NCBI GenBank assembly: GCA_016293845.1
Contig: JAEDDH010000014.1
Span: 1 to 64,000 of the forward strand
Source: Bacteroidales bacterium
GTDB lineage: Bacteria > Bacteroidota > Bacteroidia > Bacteroidales > UBA3824
Length of the DNA: 64,000 bases
Direction of reading: 5' to 3'
Position 1 is the first letter of the stretch; the number at the start of each line of letters is the position of its first letter. The notes beneath the pieces were generated by a model. That model saw nothing but the letters and a program-made list of their open reading frames with translations, did not search any database and was not told the DNA's origin. This document shows, piece after piece, positions 36,079-46,415 of the stretch. The position numbers were made by a program, and so were the translations under genes.

Positions 36079-39000
36079 TTATTCTTTTTTATCATTTTTT
36101 TCTGTACTATTCTCTGAATCAGTATTTTGCGGGTTATCTTTTTTTTCTAACGGCGGCTGCGGAGTTTCAGGTTTTTCTTTCTTTTTCTCACGGTCGGGGC
36201 GTTCTATTTTGGGCAAACGTGCGCGACGTTCGCCACGGCCGGGACGTTCAGGACGTTCGAGGCGTTCATGACGTTCGGAACGCTCTGCTCGTTCGGGTCG
36301 TTCGGGACGTTCTGCCTTGTCTGCTTTATCAGATTTAGAATCAACTGCTTTGGATGCTTTTTCGGCTGCAAGCAATTTTTGAATCTCTTTATTTTTCTGA
36401 CGCTCAATTATTTTCTTTAATAATGGAAGTTTTGAAAAATTGATCTTGCCTGCCCACTCTATTACACGTTTAAGTACATCAAAATAGAGAGTTATATAGC
36501 AGAGCAAGCTCATCAGCCAGATAACTACTATATTAAAATAAAAGGTGTCGTAGTATCTGCCCATAAACCACTTGTTGGGTGCATAAAAATGCGAGCGGAA
36601 ACCAAACCACGTAGAGTTGTCGGCGTCAAGGAATATAGGATCTTGCTGCTGTATAAGACGGTTTTCGTAACGTATAATCTTATTTTTTTCAAATACGTTC
36701 TTCACAATATCTTGCAACTTTTCGTTGAAATACTTATTTCTACGAGTAAGGTAATATCCCGGTTTTTGCTCTTCGTAGTAACGCTTACGTGATTCAATTT
36801 CATTTTCGGCAAGGTTAAACAATTTGCCATAATAGCGGTCAAGCTCAGAAAGATACTCTTCGACCTCGTCGGAAACATCTTCGGTAAAGCTTTCTACATA
36901 TAGTTTGTCTAAGCAGTCGAGAGTAATTTCTGGAACACGGCGCATTTCGTTAGGCACCTCCTCGCGGAGCAGTGCCAAGCCATAATCAATTTCTTGTTTA
37001 AGGCGTTCGATATCGTATTCGGGATCTTCTTCTTCGATACTATCGCGACAGTCGACGGCGTAGGTTAATGCATCACTCAATGCGCTTACATAACTTACTT
37101 GCTTAAAACTTGCATAACTTTTTTGCTTCTCTTTTTCGTAATAATCGATTTCAAAACCATTGTCTTTAAACTGTTTAACCATTAAAGCCTCGTACGACCA
37201 ACGAGATGCCATTATTTCAGCCACGATAGGCACACGACCTACGCTACCAATGATTTGATTCAATTTGTCAAAACTAAACATAGATCCGCCTAATGCCATC
37301 TGCGGAATCATCAACAGCGGTATTAATATGTAGATTGTTACCGCAGAGTTGAACGCTGACGAAATATTCAAGCCCATCATGTTGGCAAACACAAACATTG
37401 CAAACAGCACAAGCCAATAGCTTAGATTCATGCCTTCGATTTGCAATATAGAGTTGCCTACAACAACGTACAAGAATGCCTGAATAGCCGATATACAAGT
37501 GAGGATTATCACCTTCGCCACAAGATAACTTGACCGGCTCAAGTTGAGGAATTCCTCTCGTTTGAGTATTTTACGGTCGCGGAATATTTCCTCAGCCGAC
37601 ACAGTAAGACCAAGGAACAAGGCGACAATAATACTCATAAATATATAAGGTACTATGTTTTCGTTTTCAAAGAATATATATGATGCCCTATTGGGCGAGG
37701 TGTATCTAATCAAGAAACTAAGAATCAAGCCCAACAACGGTGCTTCGGTAAGGTTGAGAAACACGTATTGAAAGTTAGAAACCTTAGATTTAAAGTCGCG
37801 GTGCAAGTAGATGCGCAACTGCGACAACCAACCCGGAACGTTGAGATTCCGTGGAGGTTCGGTATCCACATCGGGAATAATTTCGGGTTTAACCCCTTTA
37901 TGAAAACGGTCTTCCCACTCTTCGGGATTTACCTTTCTGTTGTCTTGGAATTTACCATACTCGTCGACAACCCTCGCCTCAATCACATCGAAGATAATTT
38001 CGGGGTTAACGTTACCACACTTGGGACATTCGCCCTCGTCGGCATTGATCTGACCGTCGTGACCTTTAAAATAAGAAATTGCATCTACGGGGTGTCCGTA
38101 GTAAACAAGGTAACCGCCAGTATCGAGAATAATCATCTTGTCGAACATCTTGTAGATTTCGCTCGACGGCTGGTGGATAACCACAAAAATCAATTTACCC
38201 TTAAGCGTTAACTCGCTCAAGAGGTCCATAACGTTTACCGAGTCGCGCGAAGACAGACCCGATGTAGGCTCGTCCACAAAAAGAATGGACGGTTCGCGGA
38301 TCAGCTCAAGAGCAATATTCAACCTCTTGCGCTGACCGCCAGATATAAGTTTGTTGAGCGAATTACCCACTTTGAGGTCTTTTCGCTCATAAAGTCCGAG
38401 AGATTTTAGCACGTTGTCAACGCGTGCCCGTATTTGTTCGTCGGTTTCGGTCTTGAAACAGAATTTTGCACTGAAATAGAGGTTTTCGTATACAGTAAGC
38501 TCCTCAATAAGCAGGTCGTCTTGAGGGATAAGACCGATAACGCCTTCAAGTTTATCTTTTTCGGTGTGAAGGTTGATACCGTTAATTTTAACAGAACCTT
38601 GACTTGGAGTGGTAATGCCCGAAAGTACGTTAAGCAAAGTGGTTTTGCCCGCACCCGAAGCACCCATAATGCCAACCAATCTACCTTGACACTCAGAGAA
38701 ATTGATATTTCTAAGTCCGATAGCTCCGTTAGGAAACTTAAACTCTAAGTTCTCTACATTGAACGATAAGTTAGCAAATGTTTTGTCGGCTTGGAAGGTG
38801 GCTACAACATCGCTGTAATACACCGGCTTACCTTTACTCATTTTGAGAGTAGAACCCGGTGCAAACAAATAAATACGACCAGAGTTGATTGCCTGACCGT
38901 TAAGGTAAACATCATCGGTGCCGGTATAGCGCAAGAAATAAAGTTCTTCGCTGGCAACGCGCAAAATGTAAATATCCGAAGCGAGACCTTCGCTTGGAAT

Positions 39001-39528
39001 ACACTTGGCATTAACCGGTTTTTCTTCCTTACCCGAAATAAACAAGATAGAGGGAATATCAAGTCCCTCGGTATTCTCGTTAACTACAAACGACTTAGAG
39101 TCTTTAAGTTCCTCCTTGCTAATGTTAAACACCTCACCTACAGCGTCGATAATAGCCATACGCTGTTCGGTAAAACGCTTAGAGGTGTTAACCAACTCAA
39201 AGAGACGGATGTATACGATTATACGCTGTTTTAAGTTGATAGTCTTGGTGATACGACGCGAAATACCAAGAATTTTAACCGACATCTGTACGGGTGTCAG
39301 ACCCGAGAAGTCGATTTTTTTGCGTTTCTTGGCAGCAGCCTCGTCGTCGTCTTCAATTAACCCAACGTCCTTTTTAAAACCGATGATGTGCTCGCGTGCA
39401 CCTTCGGCACCAAGTTGCTGTGTAAGAAATCCCTCTACATACTGCAACTCCTTGTCGTCAATACCGCCGTCTTGGTTGGCGATAATCGACCACATTTGAA
39501 TTAACGCTTTAAGAATTTCCTCACTCAT
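36079..39528 (-). CDS. ABC transporter fusion: TerB-like, FHA-like, ATPase, ABC-2 membrane domain
   Basis: 1149 residues. About 1-60: TerB-like helices (MWSIIANQDGGIDDKELQYV). About 185-250: FHA-like beta domain (LNGQAINSGRIYLFAPGS). About 265-500: ATPase with GASGAGKTTLL, signature LISGGQRKRLNIAL and Walker B ILFVDEPTSGL, ABCG-like. About 600-800 and a final helix near 1040: ABC-2-type membrane segments. The C-terminal 100 residues are a low-complexity Arg/Glu/Pro tail (repeated ERPER-type units). FHA domains bind phosphothreonine, which fits the kinase/phosphatase genes just upstream (39568-43214), with which it is probably cotranscribed. Substrate unknown. Confidence 0.85.
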   Translation of the reverse strand: MSEEILKALIQMWSIIANQDGGIDDKELQYVEGFLTQQLGAEGAREHIIGFKKDVGLIEDDDEAAAKKRKKIDFSGLTPVQMSVKILGISRRITKTINLKQRIIVYIRLFELVNTSKRFTEQRMAIIDAVGEVFNISKEELKDSKSFVVNENTEGLDIPSILFISGKEEKPVNAKCIPSEGLASDIYILRVASEELYFLRYTGTDDVYLNGQAINSGRIYLFAPGSTLKMSKGKPVYYSDVVATFQADKTFANLSFNVENLEFKFPNGAIGLRNINFSECQGRLVGIMGASGAGKTTLLNVLSGITTPSQGSVKINGINLHTEKDKLEGVIGLIPQDDLLIEELTVYENLYFSAKFCFKTETDEQIRARVDNVLKSLGLYERKDLKVGNSLNKLISGGQRKRLNIALELIREPSILFVDEPTSGLSSRDSVNVMDLLSELTLKGKLIFVVIHQPSSEIYKMFDKMIILDTGGYLVYYGHPVDAISYFKGHDGQINADEGECPKCGNVNPEIIFDVIEARVVDEYGKFQDNRKVNPEEWEDRFHKGVKPEIIPDVDTEPPRNLNVPGWLSQLRIYLHRDFKSKVSNFQYVFLNLTEAPLLGLILSFLIRYTSPNRASYIFFENENIVPYIFMSIIVALFLGLTVSAEEIFRDRKILKREEFLNLSRSSYLVAKVIILTCISAIQAFLYVVVGNSILQIEGMNLSYWLVLFAMFVFANMMGLNISSAFNSAVTIYILIPLLMIPQMALGGSMFSFDKLNQIIGSVGRVPIVAEIMASRWSYEALMVKQFKDNGFEIDYYEKEKQKSYASFKQVSYVSALSDALTYAVDCRDSIEEEDPEYDIERLKQEIDYGLALLREEVPNEMRRVPEITLDCLDKLYVESFTEDVSDEVEEYLSELDRYYGKLFNLAENEIESRKRYYEEQKPGYYLTRRNKYFNEKLQDIVKNVFEKNKIIRYENRLIQQQDPIFLDADNSTWFGFRSHFYAPNKWFMGRYYDTFYFNIVVIWLMSLLCYITLYFDVLKRVIEWAGKINFSKLPLLKKIIERQKNKEIQKLLAAEKASKAVDSKSDKADKAERPERPERAERSERHERLERPERPGRGERRARLPKIERPDREKKKEKPETPQPPLEKKDNPQNTDSENSTEKNDKKE

Positions 39529-39567
39529 CTTCTACGGTTCTAAATTCAACTTAAAAGTCAATCCTTC

Positions 39568-39951
39568 TTAGTCGATAGAGTAACTAACTTGTTCAAAAGG
39601 TATTTCAACAATGTCGGCATATTCTTCGCCAGCTTCCTCCATATCCTCGTCGTCGTCGGGGTAGTGCCATTTAACAAGCACATCGTGACCAGCATCGTAC
39701 ATATCCTCTAATTTGAGCAACACGTCGAGCAAGAGTTTTGAAGAAGCCGTGTTGAAATATTCCAATTTAAAATTGAAAACGGTTTTTTCCAAAGGGTTCT
39801 GTGCGTATTCGTCGAGCCATTCGAGAATAGGGTCGTAGAATGCTACCACATCTTCGGGAAGCGAACGTCCCGAGATTTCAAACGTATTGTTGTCTGCGTC
39901 AAGAATTACTTTTGGAGTGTCGTCAGATCCTTGTATTTTAATAACTCGCAT
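39568..39951 (-). CDS. siaC: SiaC-like regulatory phosphoprotein (DUF1987)
   Basis: 127 residues, full match in length and layout to SiaC: start VIKIQGSDDTPKVILD, ISGRSLPEDVVAFYDP and the phospho-site region LEYFNTASSKLLLDVL. Thr68 in FNTASSK stands at the same number as the Thr phosphorylated in Pseudomonas SiaC, as I recall it. In that system SiaB phosphorylates and SiaA dephosphorylates SiaC, which controls the diguanylate cyclase SiaD. Here no GGDEF protein is present, so the partner must differ. It lies 12 bases downstream of siaB and 39 bases before the ABC gene. Confidence 0.88.
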   Translation of the reverse strand: MRVIKIQGSDDTPKVILDADNNTFEISGRSLPEDVVAFYDPILEWLDEYAQNPLEKTVFNFKLEYFNTASSKLLLDVLLKLEDMYDAGHDVLVKWHYPDDDEDMEEAGEEYADIVEIPFEQVSYSID

Positions 39952-39963
39952 AATATTAATGTT

Positions 39964-40542
39964 TTATTCTTTGATTCTGGAAATAGTTGATGTTAAAACG
40001 AAAAATGATGTAAGATCGTCGATTTTGAGGAAACTGTATATGAGTTTCTCTCCGGTTTTACGGGCGATATCAATAAAGCCGAGACCAGCGCCGCCTTTCT
40101 CAGAGATGTGCCCTTCGCGCATCTGCTTTTTGTAAAGCTTGTTTAGCCCGTCTTTGTCTTGGCTGTTGATATTCTCTAACATTTCGGTAAGTCTTTCCAC
40201 CTTTTCGTTGAGTACAACATTGCCCGTAGTAACATTGTACTCTGTATCACCTTTGCTTACCATAAAGATACCGCGACCCACCTTTTTGTCGGTAGATCCA
40301 GGTGTAACCTCGGCGTGCTTGCTGATATTTTGAAGACATTCCACCATAACGTGGAACACCTTTTTCTGCACGGAGCTTGCGTCTTCCTCCCGCACCATGT
40401 TGGTTTCGGTGAGCGACGTAAACGCCTTGGTAATCTGGTGCGTTATCTCGCCTTCGTAAGCCAAGTTGATTTTGTTACGCTTCATCTTTACGTAGAAGTC
40501 GTACACGAAATCCAATGACTCTTTTTTGTTAATACCTGCCAT
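39964..40542 (-). CDS. siaB: SiaB-like protein kinase (DUF6272)
   Basis: 192 residues. A GHKL-type ATPase: ECLQNISKHAEV (N-box with the conserved Asn), GRGIFMVSKGD, and KGGAGLGFIDIARKTG (G-box). This is the kinase of the SiaC phosphoprotein. Its place between siaC and the SpoIIE phosphatase matches the order seen in SiaABC modules. Confidence 0.87.
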   Translation of the reverse strand: MAGINKKESLDFVYDFYVKMKRNKINLAYEGEITHQITKAFTSLTETNMVREEDASSVQKKVFHVMVECLQNISKHAEVTPGSTDKKVGRGIFMVSKGDTEYNVTTGNVVLNEKVERLTEMLENINSQDKDGLNKLYKKQMREGHISEKGGAGLGFIDIARKTGEKLIYSFLKIDDLTSFFVLTSTISRIKE

Positions 40543-40565
40543 AATATTTTATTTTGAATATTACG

Positions 40566-43214
40566 TTAAAATTCTATACCTATTAATAATATATCGTCAA
40601 CCTGTTTGTTTGCTCCTTTCCAATCAAAGAAATCTTTTTCAAAAAGTTCTCGATATTGCGGCATCGTAAGCTCTGGATTGGTCTCTATCAATTCCTTGAT
40701 TCGTCCTGGACGATATTTTCGCCCTTCTTCACCGCCTATCTGGTCGGGAAGTCCGTCTGAGAAAAAGAAACATTTCTCACCTGGAGCAAACTTTATTTCA
40801 TAGTTGTCAAATAGTTTTTCGTCTCTGCCTTTGCGCGGCGGTTTACCGCCAATGGCTTGCATTGTGCCTTTATATTGTATAAGCTCTCGTTGCGAATTGA
40901 GATAGTACAAAGGCCTATGTGCACCTGAGAAATGGAGTAAACCAGTCTCAAAGTTAATTTTACATAAAGCAATATCCATGCCATCTCGTGCCTCTTGTTC
41001 TTCACTATCTTGTTTTAATGTTTTACGAACTCCAAGGTGAAGTTGGTCGAGAACCTGCCCTGCGTGAAGGCCTTCGGCGTGGTCAGCTATAATGTTGAGG
41101 TTGAAATATCCAATAAATGAGAGCAATGCGCCTGGCACACCGTGTCCCGTACAGTCTACTGCTGCAATGTAGATATCGCCGTTCTTTTCAAAGAACCATG
41201 GGAAGTCGCCGCTGACCACGTCGCGAGGACGGTAGAACATAAAGAACTTGGGCAGTTTCTGCAAAATATCGTCGAGACTCGGAATAATTGCCGATTGGAT
41301 TCGCTGAGCATAGTTGATACTCTCGGTAATGCTCTTGTTCTTCTCTTCGATTTCCATCTCGATAAGTTTGCGCTCGGTGATGTCGCGTGCCACAAACAAG
41401 ATGGTTTCGAGCTCTTTTTCTTTGTTGTACTCGGGGATGGCGTTGAACTGGATGATACGCTCCTCGCCTTCGGCAGATGGGAAATTGGTTTCGTTTTCGT
41501 ACATCTGCTGGGTTTGCATTACTTGAGCAAGTGCTTCTTTGAAGAATGATGCAATCTTTTCATTGAGGGCAACTTCGTCGATTTGCTTTTGGAGCATATC
41601 TTGTTTTTTGAGACCGGTGAACTGTTCTGCCACGGGGTTGACGTAGAAGAATTTGCCATCGGGACTCAAACGTGCGATCATATCCAAAGAGTTCTCTGAC
41701 AACGCCTGCATTTCGCCGCTCATACGCTGCGCCTTTTCGGCAATCTTGCGTACGGTGATGTCGCGGGTGTTGAAGATAATGCCTTGAATAGCAGCGTTGT
41801 TCAAAAGGTTTCGACCTGTAGCTTCGAGCCACAATTGCTCGTCGTCGCTTTTCTGATACTGATATTCAAATGTAACAGGATTATCGGGATCTTGGAGAAG
41901 ACGATTGAACACTTCTTTGAAAGAATGTTTAGACACATCGTCGAATTTTTCGTAAGCGCTTTTGCCTACAATGTAATCGGGGTCGTAACCAAGAATGTTT
42001 TTTGCCGACGGGCTTTCGTATGTAACGATTCCTGTTTCGTCGTAAATAGAGATAACCTCGGATGCATTTTCGAGCAAGGCATACTGACGTTTCTGACCAC
42101 GTTCCACCTCGCGGATCTGTGCCTCCAACTGTTTGTTTGTTTCTTGGAGTTCGAGTTGCGTTTTGCGCATCTCGTCGGCATTTTTGCGAAGTTCTTCCTC
42201 GTTCTTTTGCAAAAGCTTGGTCATTTCCTGAGCTTCGCGGAGGAGTTTCTCTGTCTGAGTGTTAACCTTAAGGTTGAATATGGTCTGCGCTATAATTTGA
42301 CTTACCTCTTGAATAAGACGGAGAGTCTTATCTGGCATATCGTCGTTGAGCGAAGCAAACTCAATAACACCTTGCAGTTTTTCGTCGCTGATTAGCGGAG
42401 AAAGCAAAAGGGTTTTGGGTTTCTTGTCGCCAAGTATACCAGAACTAATGGTAACGTACTCTTCGGGAATTTCGCGACGGTAGATAATATCGCGTTCAAA
42501 AGCAGCCTGACCTACAAGACCGATACCAATTTTAAATTCTTGGGTAATGTATTTTTTACGGTTGTAGGCGTATGTGGCTATGTTAACGAGTGTTTCGTTG
42601 TCGTCGTCGTAGAGGTAGAAAGCACCTTGAACGGCGTTGATATATTCAATAAGATTAATAATGGTTTCGTAGGCAAGTTCGCTGATATTGTTTCGCTGAC
42701 GGAGAATATCACCAACAATTTCCTTTCCTTTGGTAATCCAGTTCTGCTCGTTTTCGCGTTGCGACGTTGCCACAAGGTTGTTTTTCATTATAAGGAGCGA
42801 ACGTCCGAGAAGATCGTCTTGGTCAATTTCGCTTGTATCGAAATAGAGGTCGCCTTCACCAATTCGCTTAGCAATCATTGAGTTGCGGGTGAAAATCTCG
42901 TTCTTTTCGGCGAGCATTCGTTCAAGATCCTCGTTTTGTTTACGATTGCGACGAGCAAAAAAGTTGAAAATACATGCAATCACAAACGGAGCCAAATCGA
43001 TAATCCCCAACATTTCAGAACCGCCGGTATGTGCAGCGATAATGCTGGATAGCGAGATTTCTTGTCCTCTCAAAAACAGGAAAGTGGCTCCGACAGGAAA
43101 CAACATACCTATAACAAAGCCCAATATGGTACTGTACAGCACCATATTGTTGGCTGCCGTTGCCTTTTTGGGTTCGTCGTCGTTTTCTTCTATGTAGGTT
43201 GCGTTTTCTGCCAT
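40566..43214 (-). CDS. SiaA-like SpoIIE phosphatase with GAF and PAS domains
   Basis: 882 residues: two membrane helices near the start (VLYSTILGFVIGMLFPVGA; IIDLAPFVIACIFNFF), a GAF domain (about 165-310, YINAVQGAFYLYDDDNE), a coiled coil, two PAS domains (VISIYDETGIVTYESPSAKN; MIARLSPDGKFFYVNPV) and a PP2C/SpoIIE domain (RDVVSGDFPWFFEKNGD, DCTGHGVPGALLSF, FFSDGLPDQIGGEEG). It probably removes the phosphate from SiaC in answer to a signal sensed by GAF/PAS. 23 bases separate it from siaB. Confidence 0.86.
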   Translation of the reverse strand: MAENATYIEENDDEPKKATAANNMVLYSTILGFVIGMLFPVGATFLFLRGQEISLSSIIAAHTGGSEMLGIIDLAPFVIACIFNFFARRNRKQNEDLERMLAEKNEIFTRNSMIAKRIGEGDLYFDTSEIDQDDLLGRSLLIMKNNLVATSQRENEQNWITKGKEIVGDILRQRNNISELAYETIINLIEYINAVQGAFYLYDDDNETLVNIATYAYNRKKYITQEFKIGIGLVGQAAFERDIIYRREIPEEYVTISSGILGDKKPKTLLLSPLISDEKLQGVIEFASLNDDMPDKTLRLIQEVSQIIAQTIFNLKVNTQTEKLLREAQEMTKLLQKNEEELRKNADEMRKTQLELQETNKQLEAQIREVERGQKRQYALLENASEVISIYDETGIVTYESPSAKNILGYDPDYIVGKSAYEKFDDVSKHSFKEVFNRLLQDPDNPVTFEYQYQKSDDEQLWLEATGRNLLNNAAIQGIIFNTRDITVRKIAEKAQRMSGEMQALSENSLDMIARLSPDGKFFYVNPVAEQFTGLKKQDMLQKQIDEVALNEKIASFFKEALAQVMQTQQMYENETNFPSAEGEERIIQFNAIPEYNKEKELETILFVARDITERKLIEMEIEEKNKSITESINYAQRIQSAIIPSLDDILQKLPKFFMFYRPRDVVSGDFPWFFEKNGDIYIAAVDCTGHGVPGALLSFIGYFNLNIIADHAEGLHAGQVLDQLHLGVRKTLKQDSEEQEARDGMDIALCKINFETGLLHFSGAHRPLYYLNSQRELIQYKGTMQAIGGKPPRKGRDEKLFDNYEIKFAPGEKCFFFSDGLPDQIGGEEGRKYRPGRIKELIETNPELTMPQYRELFEKDFFDWKGANKQVDDILLIGIEF

Positions 43215-43276
43215 ATTCTGTGTTAAAATAGCGGTGCTAAATTACGGAATTTATACTTAACATTAACAATTTTGTT

Positions 43277-46132
43277 TCATTTTTTTGCTCCGTTGCCAAA
43301 ACTTTTTAACCAGTCCCTGTATTTAAGGTCTACAGAGGTGTCTTTTTCGGTATCGGATTGGTTTCTTATTTTTTCTATTTCGTTATATTGGTTTTTAATA
43401 GTTTCTACTTCTTGTTTACTTTGAGCCATCTGCTCAACCATGAGTTTTTCTCTGTCTTTCAGGCGGTTAACTAAAATCTCCATCTCGGTGAGTCGGTTTT
43501 TGGTCTCGTTGTAGTTAATTTCGAGATCAGTTTCAGAGGTTTCGGCTTTGTGTAGGCGTGCGGTAAGCTCTAATTCGCTCTCTTGCGATTCGCCGAGTTG
43601 CTTTTCAAGTGCTTCGGTTTTGTTGGTGGCTTGTTCGAGCCTTGCTCTGAGGTCGGTGGTTTGCAATCCTGCCTCTGCCAACTGCGACGACAATCTTTCG
43701 TTCTGAGTTTTTAATTGCGTTACCTGACTCATTGCCTGTTCCTCTATCTCCTTGTGCTTGGTGATGTCGATAGCGGTGTAAAGAATTTTAAGAACGGTAC
43801 CTTTGGCGTCCTTTACGGGCGTGTATTGGTTTATAAGCCAAATGTCCTTTCCTGTAAGCTTACTTTTACGTTTAACGGTCATTTGGTATAGATTTCCTTC
43901 GCAAACATTTTGCCACAAAGTCTTAAATTCGTCAATTTCTTCTTCGGGAATGAAGGTAAGAATATTTTTTCCTTTGGTTTTTTCGTAATCGTAGCCCATT
44001 GTAATAATGTGCTTGGTGTTGGCCGTAAGCAGGTTGCCTTCTACGGTGTATTCTGCTTTCATCATGGTTTCGTCGATTGCGGTCATAATACCAGCCATTT
44101 CGATACGGCTCTTTGCCATTTTTTCTTGGGTTGCCATGAGCACCTCGGTTTTTTCGAGCGATTCCGAAAGTAGTCGCTTGTTTTTTTCCTCAATGGTTTT
44201 CTGCTCGGTAATGTCGTTGGCGATGTAAAGAATACGCACAACGTGGTTTTCGGCATCAAAAATCGGGGTGTACTGTGTTAAAAGCCAAATGGTTTCGTTA
44301 AATTTGTTTTTCTGTTTGAGAGTTGTCTGATACGACTGTCCCGAACAGATATTCTGCCATACTATGTCGAAGTTTTCGAGGTTTTCTTCGGTAATGATAT
44401 TCTTGATGTTGCGACCAATAAGCTCGTCTTTGCGATAGCCGAGTGCCGATAGGAATTTTTGGTTTGCCGACATAAGGCGACCTTCGGGGTCAATCTCTGC
44501 CTTCAACATGGTTTCGTCTACTGCCGAGAGAATACCCGACATCTCTGCCTCACGTTTTTGTGCTTCGTCGCGGGCGGTTTTCATATCGTCCATAGTTTTG
44601 CGAAGCTCAGCCTCTCGAAGCACAAGTTCATCAGATTTTTTCTGCGATTCTTGAAGAAGATCGGCTGTACGGGCATTGATACGGAGCGACGACAATGTAG
44701 ATGCGATACTATCGCCAAGCTGCTCTACAAACTGTATCTCGTATTGTTTGAGCAGGTTAAAAGATGCAAGCTCTATTACGCCAAGTATTTTTTCTTCAGA
44801 TTTAAGAGGCACAATCAGCAAACATTTTGGTTTAGCATCGCCCAATCCCGATTCAATTTCCATATAATCATCGGGAACGTCTGTAATATATAAGGTGTTC
44901 TTTTCAAGTGCGCACACACCAATAAGACCGTCACCGAGGGTTATGCGGCGTGTGAGATATTTTTTGCGGTCGTAAGCAAACGCCGAAAGCATATCAAGGA
45001 AAACATTATTGGGGTCGGTATCATCGAGGATAAACAAACCACCCTGACCAGCGTTGATATAGTGAACAAGGTTTTTGATCACTTCGTCGGAAAGGATTGT
45101 GATGTTTTCGTTGTTGTGACGCATAATGTCACCAAACTTAGCAAGACCCTGAGTTGTCCAATTTCGCTGTTCGTCTTCCAAACGGCGAAGGTTCTGCTCT
45201 TTTTCTGTGGCAGAAAGGCGCTCGCTAAGGTCGATCAGCGATTTCGCCATAGATCCGTCGGGTGCCGAAAGGCCAGCGCCTGTTTCGTAATTACCTTTAT
45301 AAATCTCATTAGAAAACTCGGTGAGTTTCTTAAAGTTATCTGCGGTACAATTGATAAGTCCGTTGAGTTTTCCAATTTCGGTCTGGTCTTCTTTGAGGCG
45401 GATGTTGGGCACTGCTCCTGTGTTGAGAATCTTAACAAAATCTTGCATAGACGCAAAACTGATTTTGAGATATCTAAACACATAAAAAGCTATAAATATG
45501 ATCATAGCAAGCATTGGAACAGATAGCACAGCAAGAGAAATACGCAATTTTGTGATTTCGCTTCGAATCGCCGAATCGCTTATTGAAAGTTCGCGTTCGT
45601 GAGCCACATACATACGGTCGATGGTTTTGCGAATATCGTCAAAAGCACTAACTTCTTTTACGCTGAGAAGTTCGCGGGCAGCATCAAGCCTATTGTTGAT
45701 AATTAGGCGAATAATGTCTTTATTAACATTTTGATAGATAATAAATTCGTTTTTAAAGCGATCGAGCAGTTTTACCTCTTCAGATGTTGTAAGGCTGTTG
45801 GCGGTAAGGGCATTTTCGTACTCTTTGATACGCACCTCGTAAAACTGTTTAAACTTGTTGTGATGGCGCTGAATAGTAACAACATCGCTGCCAGTTTCGA
45901 TTAAAGCGTGATTTTGAATTACAAGTCCGTAAACTTCTTCCGACAAGGCAAAAAGTGGATAAATACCTGCTCTTTGGGTATCAGAAAAAGATTCAACGTG
46001 CTCTTTGACGTGTCCAAACGAAACAAGCGCATAAATACAGAAAAAAAGAATATAAGCCGCCACCACCGAAAACAGTAGTATCAGTTTATTTCTAATATCC
46101 AATCTATCAAGTATTTGATGTATCTTTCCCAT
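43277..46132 (-). CDS. Membrane sensor with HAMP-like, GAF and two PAS domains, no output kinase
   Basis: 951 residues: membrane helix (LILLFSVVAAYILFFCIYAL), periplasmic four-helix region of about 150 residues, second helix (ISLAVLSVPMLAMIIFIAFY), a HAMP-like segment, a GAF domain (YINAGQGGLFILDDTDPNN), two PAS domains each ending near YTPIFDAENHVVRILYIAND and YTPVKDAKGTVLKILYTAID, and a long C-terminal coiled coil. No histidine kinase, GGDEF or phosphatase domain follows, so it must act through protein contact. The GAF and coil are clearly related to those of the neighbouring phosphatase, suggesting a joint signalling complex. Confidence 0.84.
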   Translation of the reverse strand: MGKIHQILDRLDIRNKLILLFSVVAAYILFFCIYALVSFGHVKEHVESFSDTQRAGIYPLFALSEEVYGLVIQNHALIETGSDVVTIQRHHNKFKQFYEVRIKEYENALTANSLTTSEEVKLLDRFKNEFIIYQNVNKDIIRLIINNRLDAARELLSVKEVSAFDDIRKTIDRMYVAHERELSISDSAIRSEITKLRISLAVLSVPMLAMIIFIAFYVFRYLKISFASMQDFVKILNTGAVPNIRLKEDQTEIGKLNGLINCTADNFKKLTEFSNEIYKGNYETGAGLSAPDGSMAKSLIDLSERLSATEKEQNLRRLEDEQRNWTTQGLAKFGDIMRHNNENITILSDEVIKNLVHYINAGQGGLFILDDTDPNNVFLDMLSAFAYDRKKYLTRRITLGDGLIGVCALEKNTLYITDVPDDYMEIESGLGDAKPKCLLIVPLKSEEKILGVIELASFNLLKQYEIQFVEQLGDSIASTLSSLRINARTADLLQESQKKSDELVLREAELRKTMDDMKTARDEAQKREAEMSGILSAVDETMLKAEIDPEGRLMSANQKFLSALGYRKDELIGRNIKNIITEENLENFDIVWQNICSGQSYQTTLKQKNKFNETIWLLTQYTPIFDAENHVVRILYIANDITEQKTIEEKNKRLLSESLEKTEVLMATQEKMAKSRIEMAGIMTAIDETMMKAEYTVEGNLLTANTKHIITMGYDYEKTKGKNILTFIPEEEIDEFKTLWQNVCEGNLYQMTVKRKSKLTGKDIWLINQYTPVKDAKGTVLKILYTAIDITKHKEIEEQAMSQVTQLKTQNERLSSQLAEAGLQTTDLRARLEQATNKTEALEKQLGESQESELELTARLHKAETSETDLEINYNETKNRLTEMEILVNRLKDREKLMVEQMAQSKQEVETIKNQYNEIEKIRNQSDTEKDTSVDLKYRDWLKSFGNGAKK

Positions 46133-46305
46133 CGTCCGGCTCGTATTATTTTCCTAATTGCGCCAGTTATAATTTTTTATGTTAGTATAGTATTTTCTCA
46201 AAGTTCAAATTTATAAAAAAAAATTATTTCCGTGCCGCAAATTTTTCTGTTTTTATAACTTTTTTTCTAAAAAAAAATATATCTTACTAATTGTTAACTA
46301 TTTAC

Positions 46306-46325
46306 GATGTAAAAATATTTACATC
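46306..46325. repeat. Perfect palindrome GATGTAAA-AATA-TTTACATC in the divergent gap
   Basis: The gap 46133-46459 between the sensor and the CheR gene is very AT-rich. This 8-bp inverted repeat with 4-base spacer is the only clear symmetric site in it and could be an operator for either gene. Confidence 0.45.
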
Positions 46326-46415
46326 TCACTTTTATTCCATTTTCAAAAAACATGCCTTTTGTACAAAAAATAAATTTTTTGAGCTCGTTAAGCAAATTTA
46401 TTTTACAATTATTAG

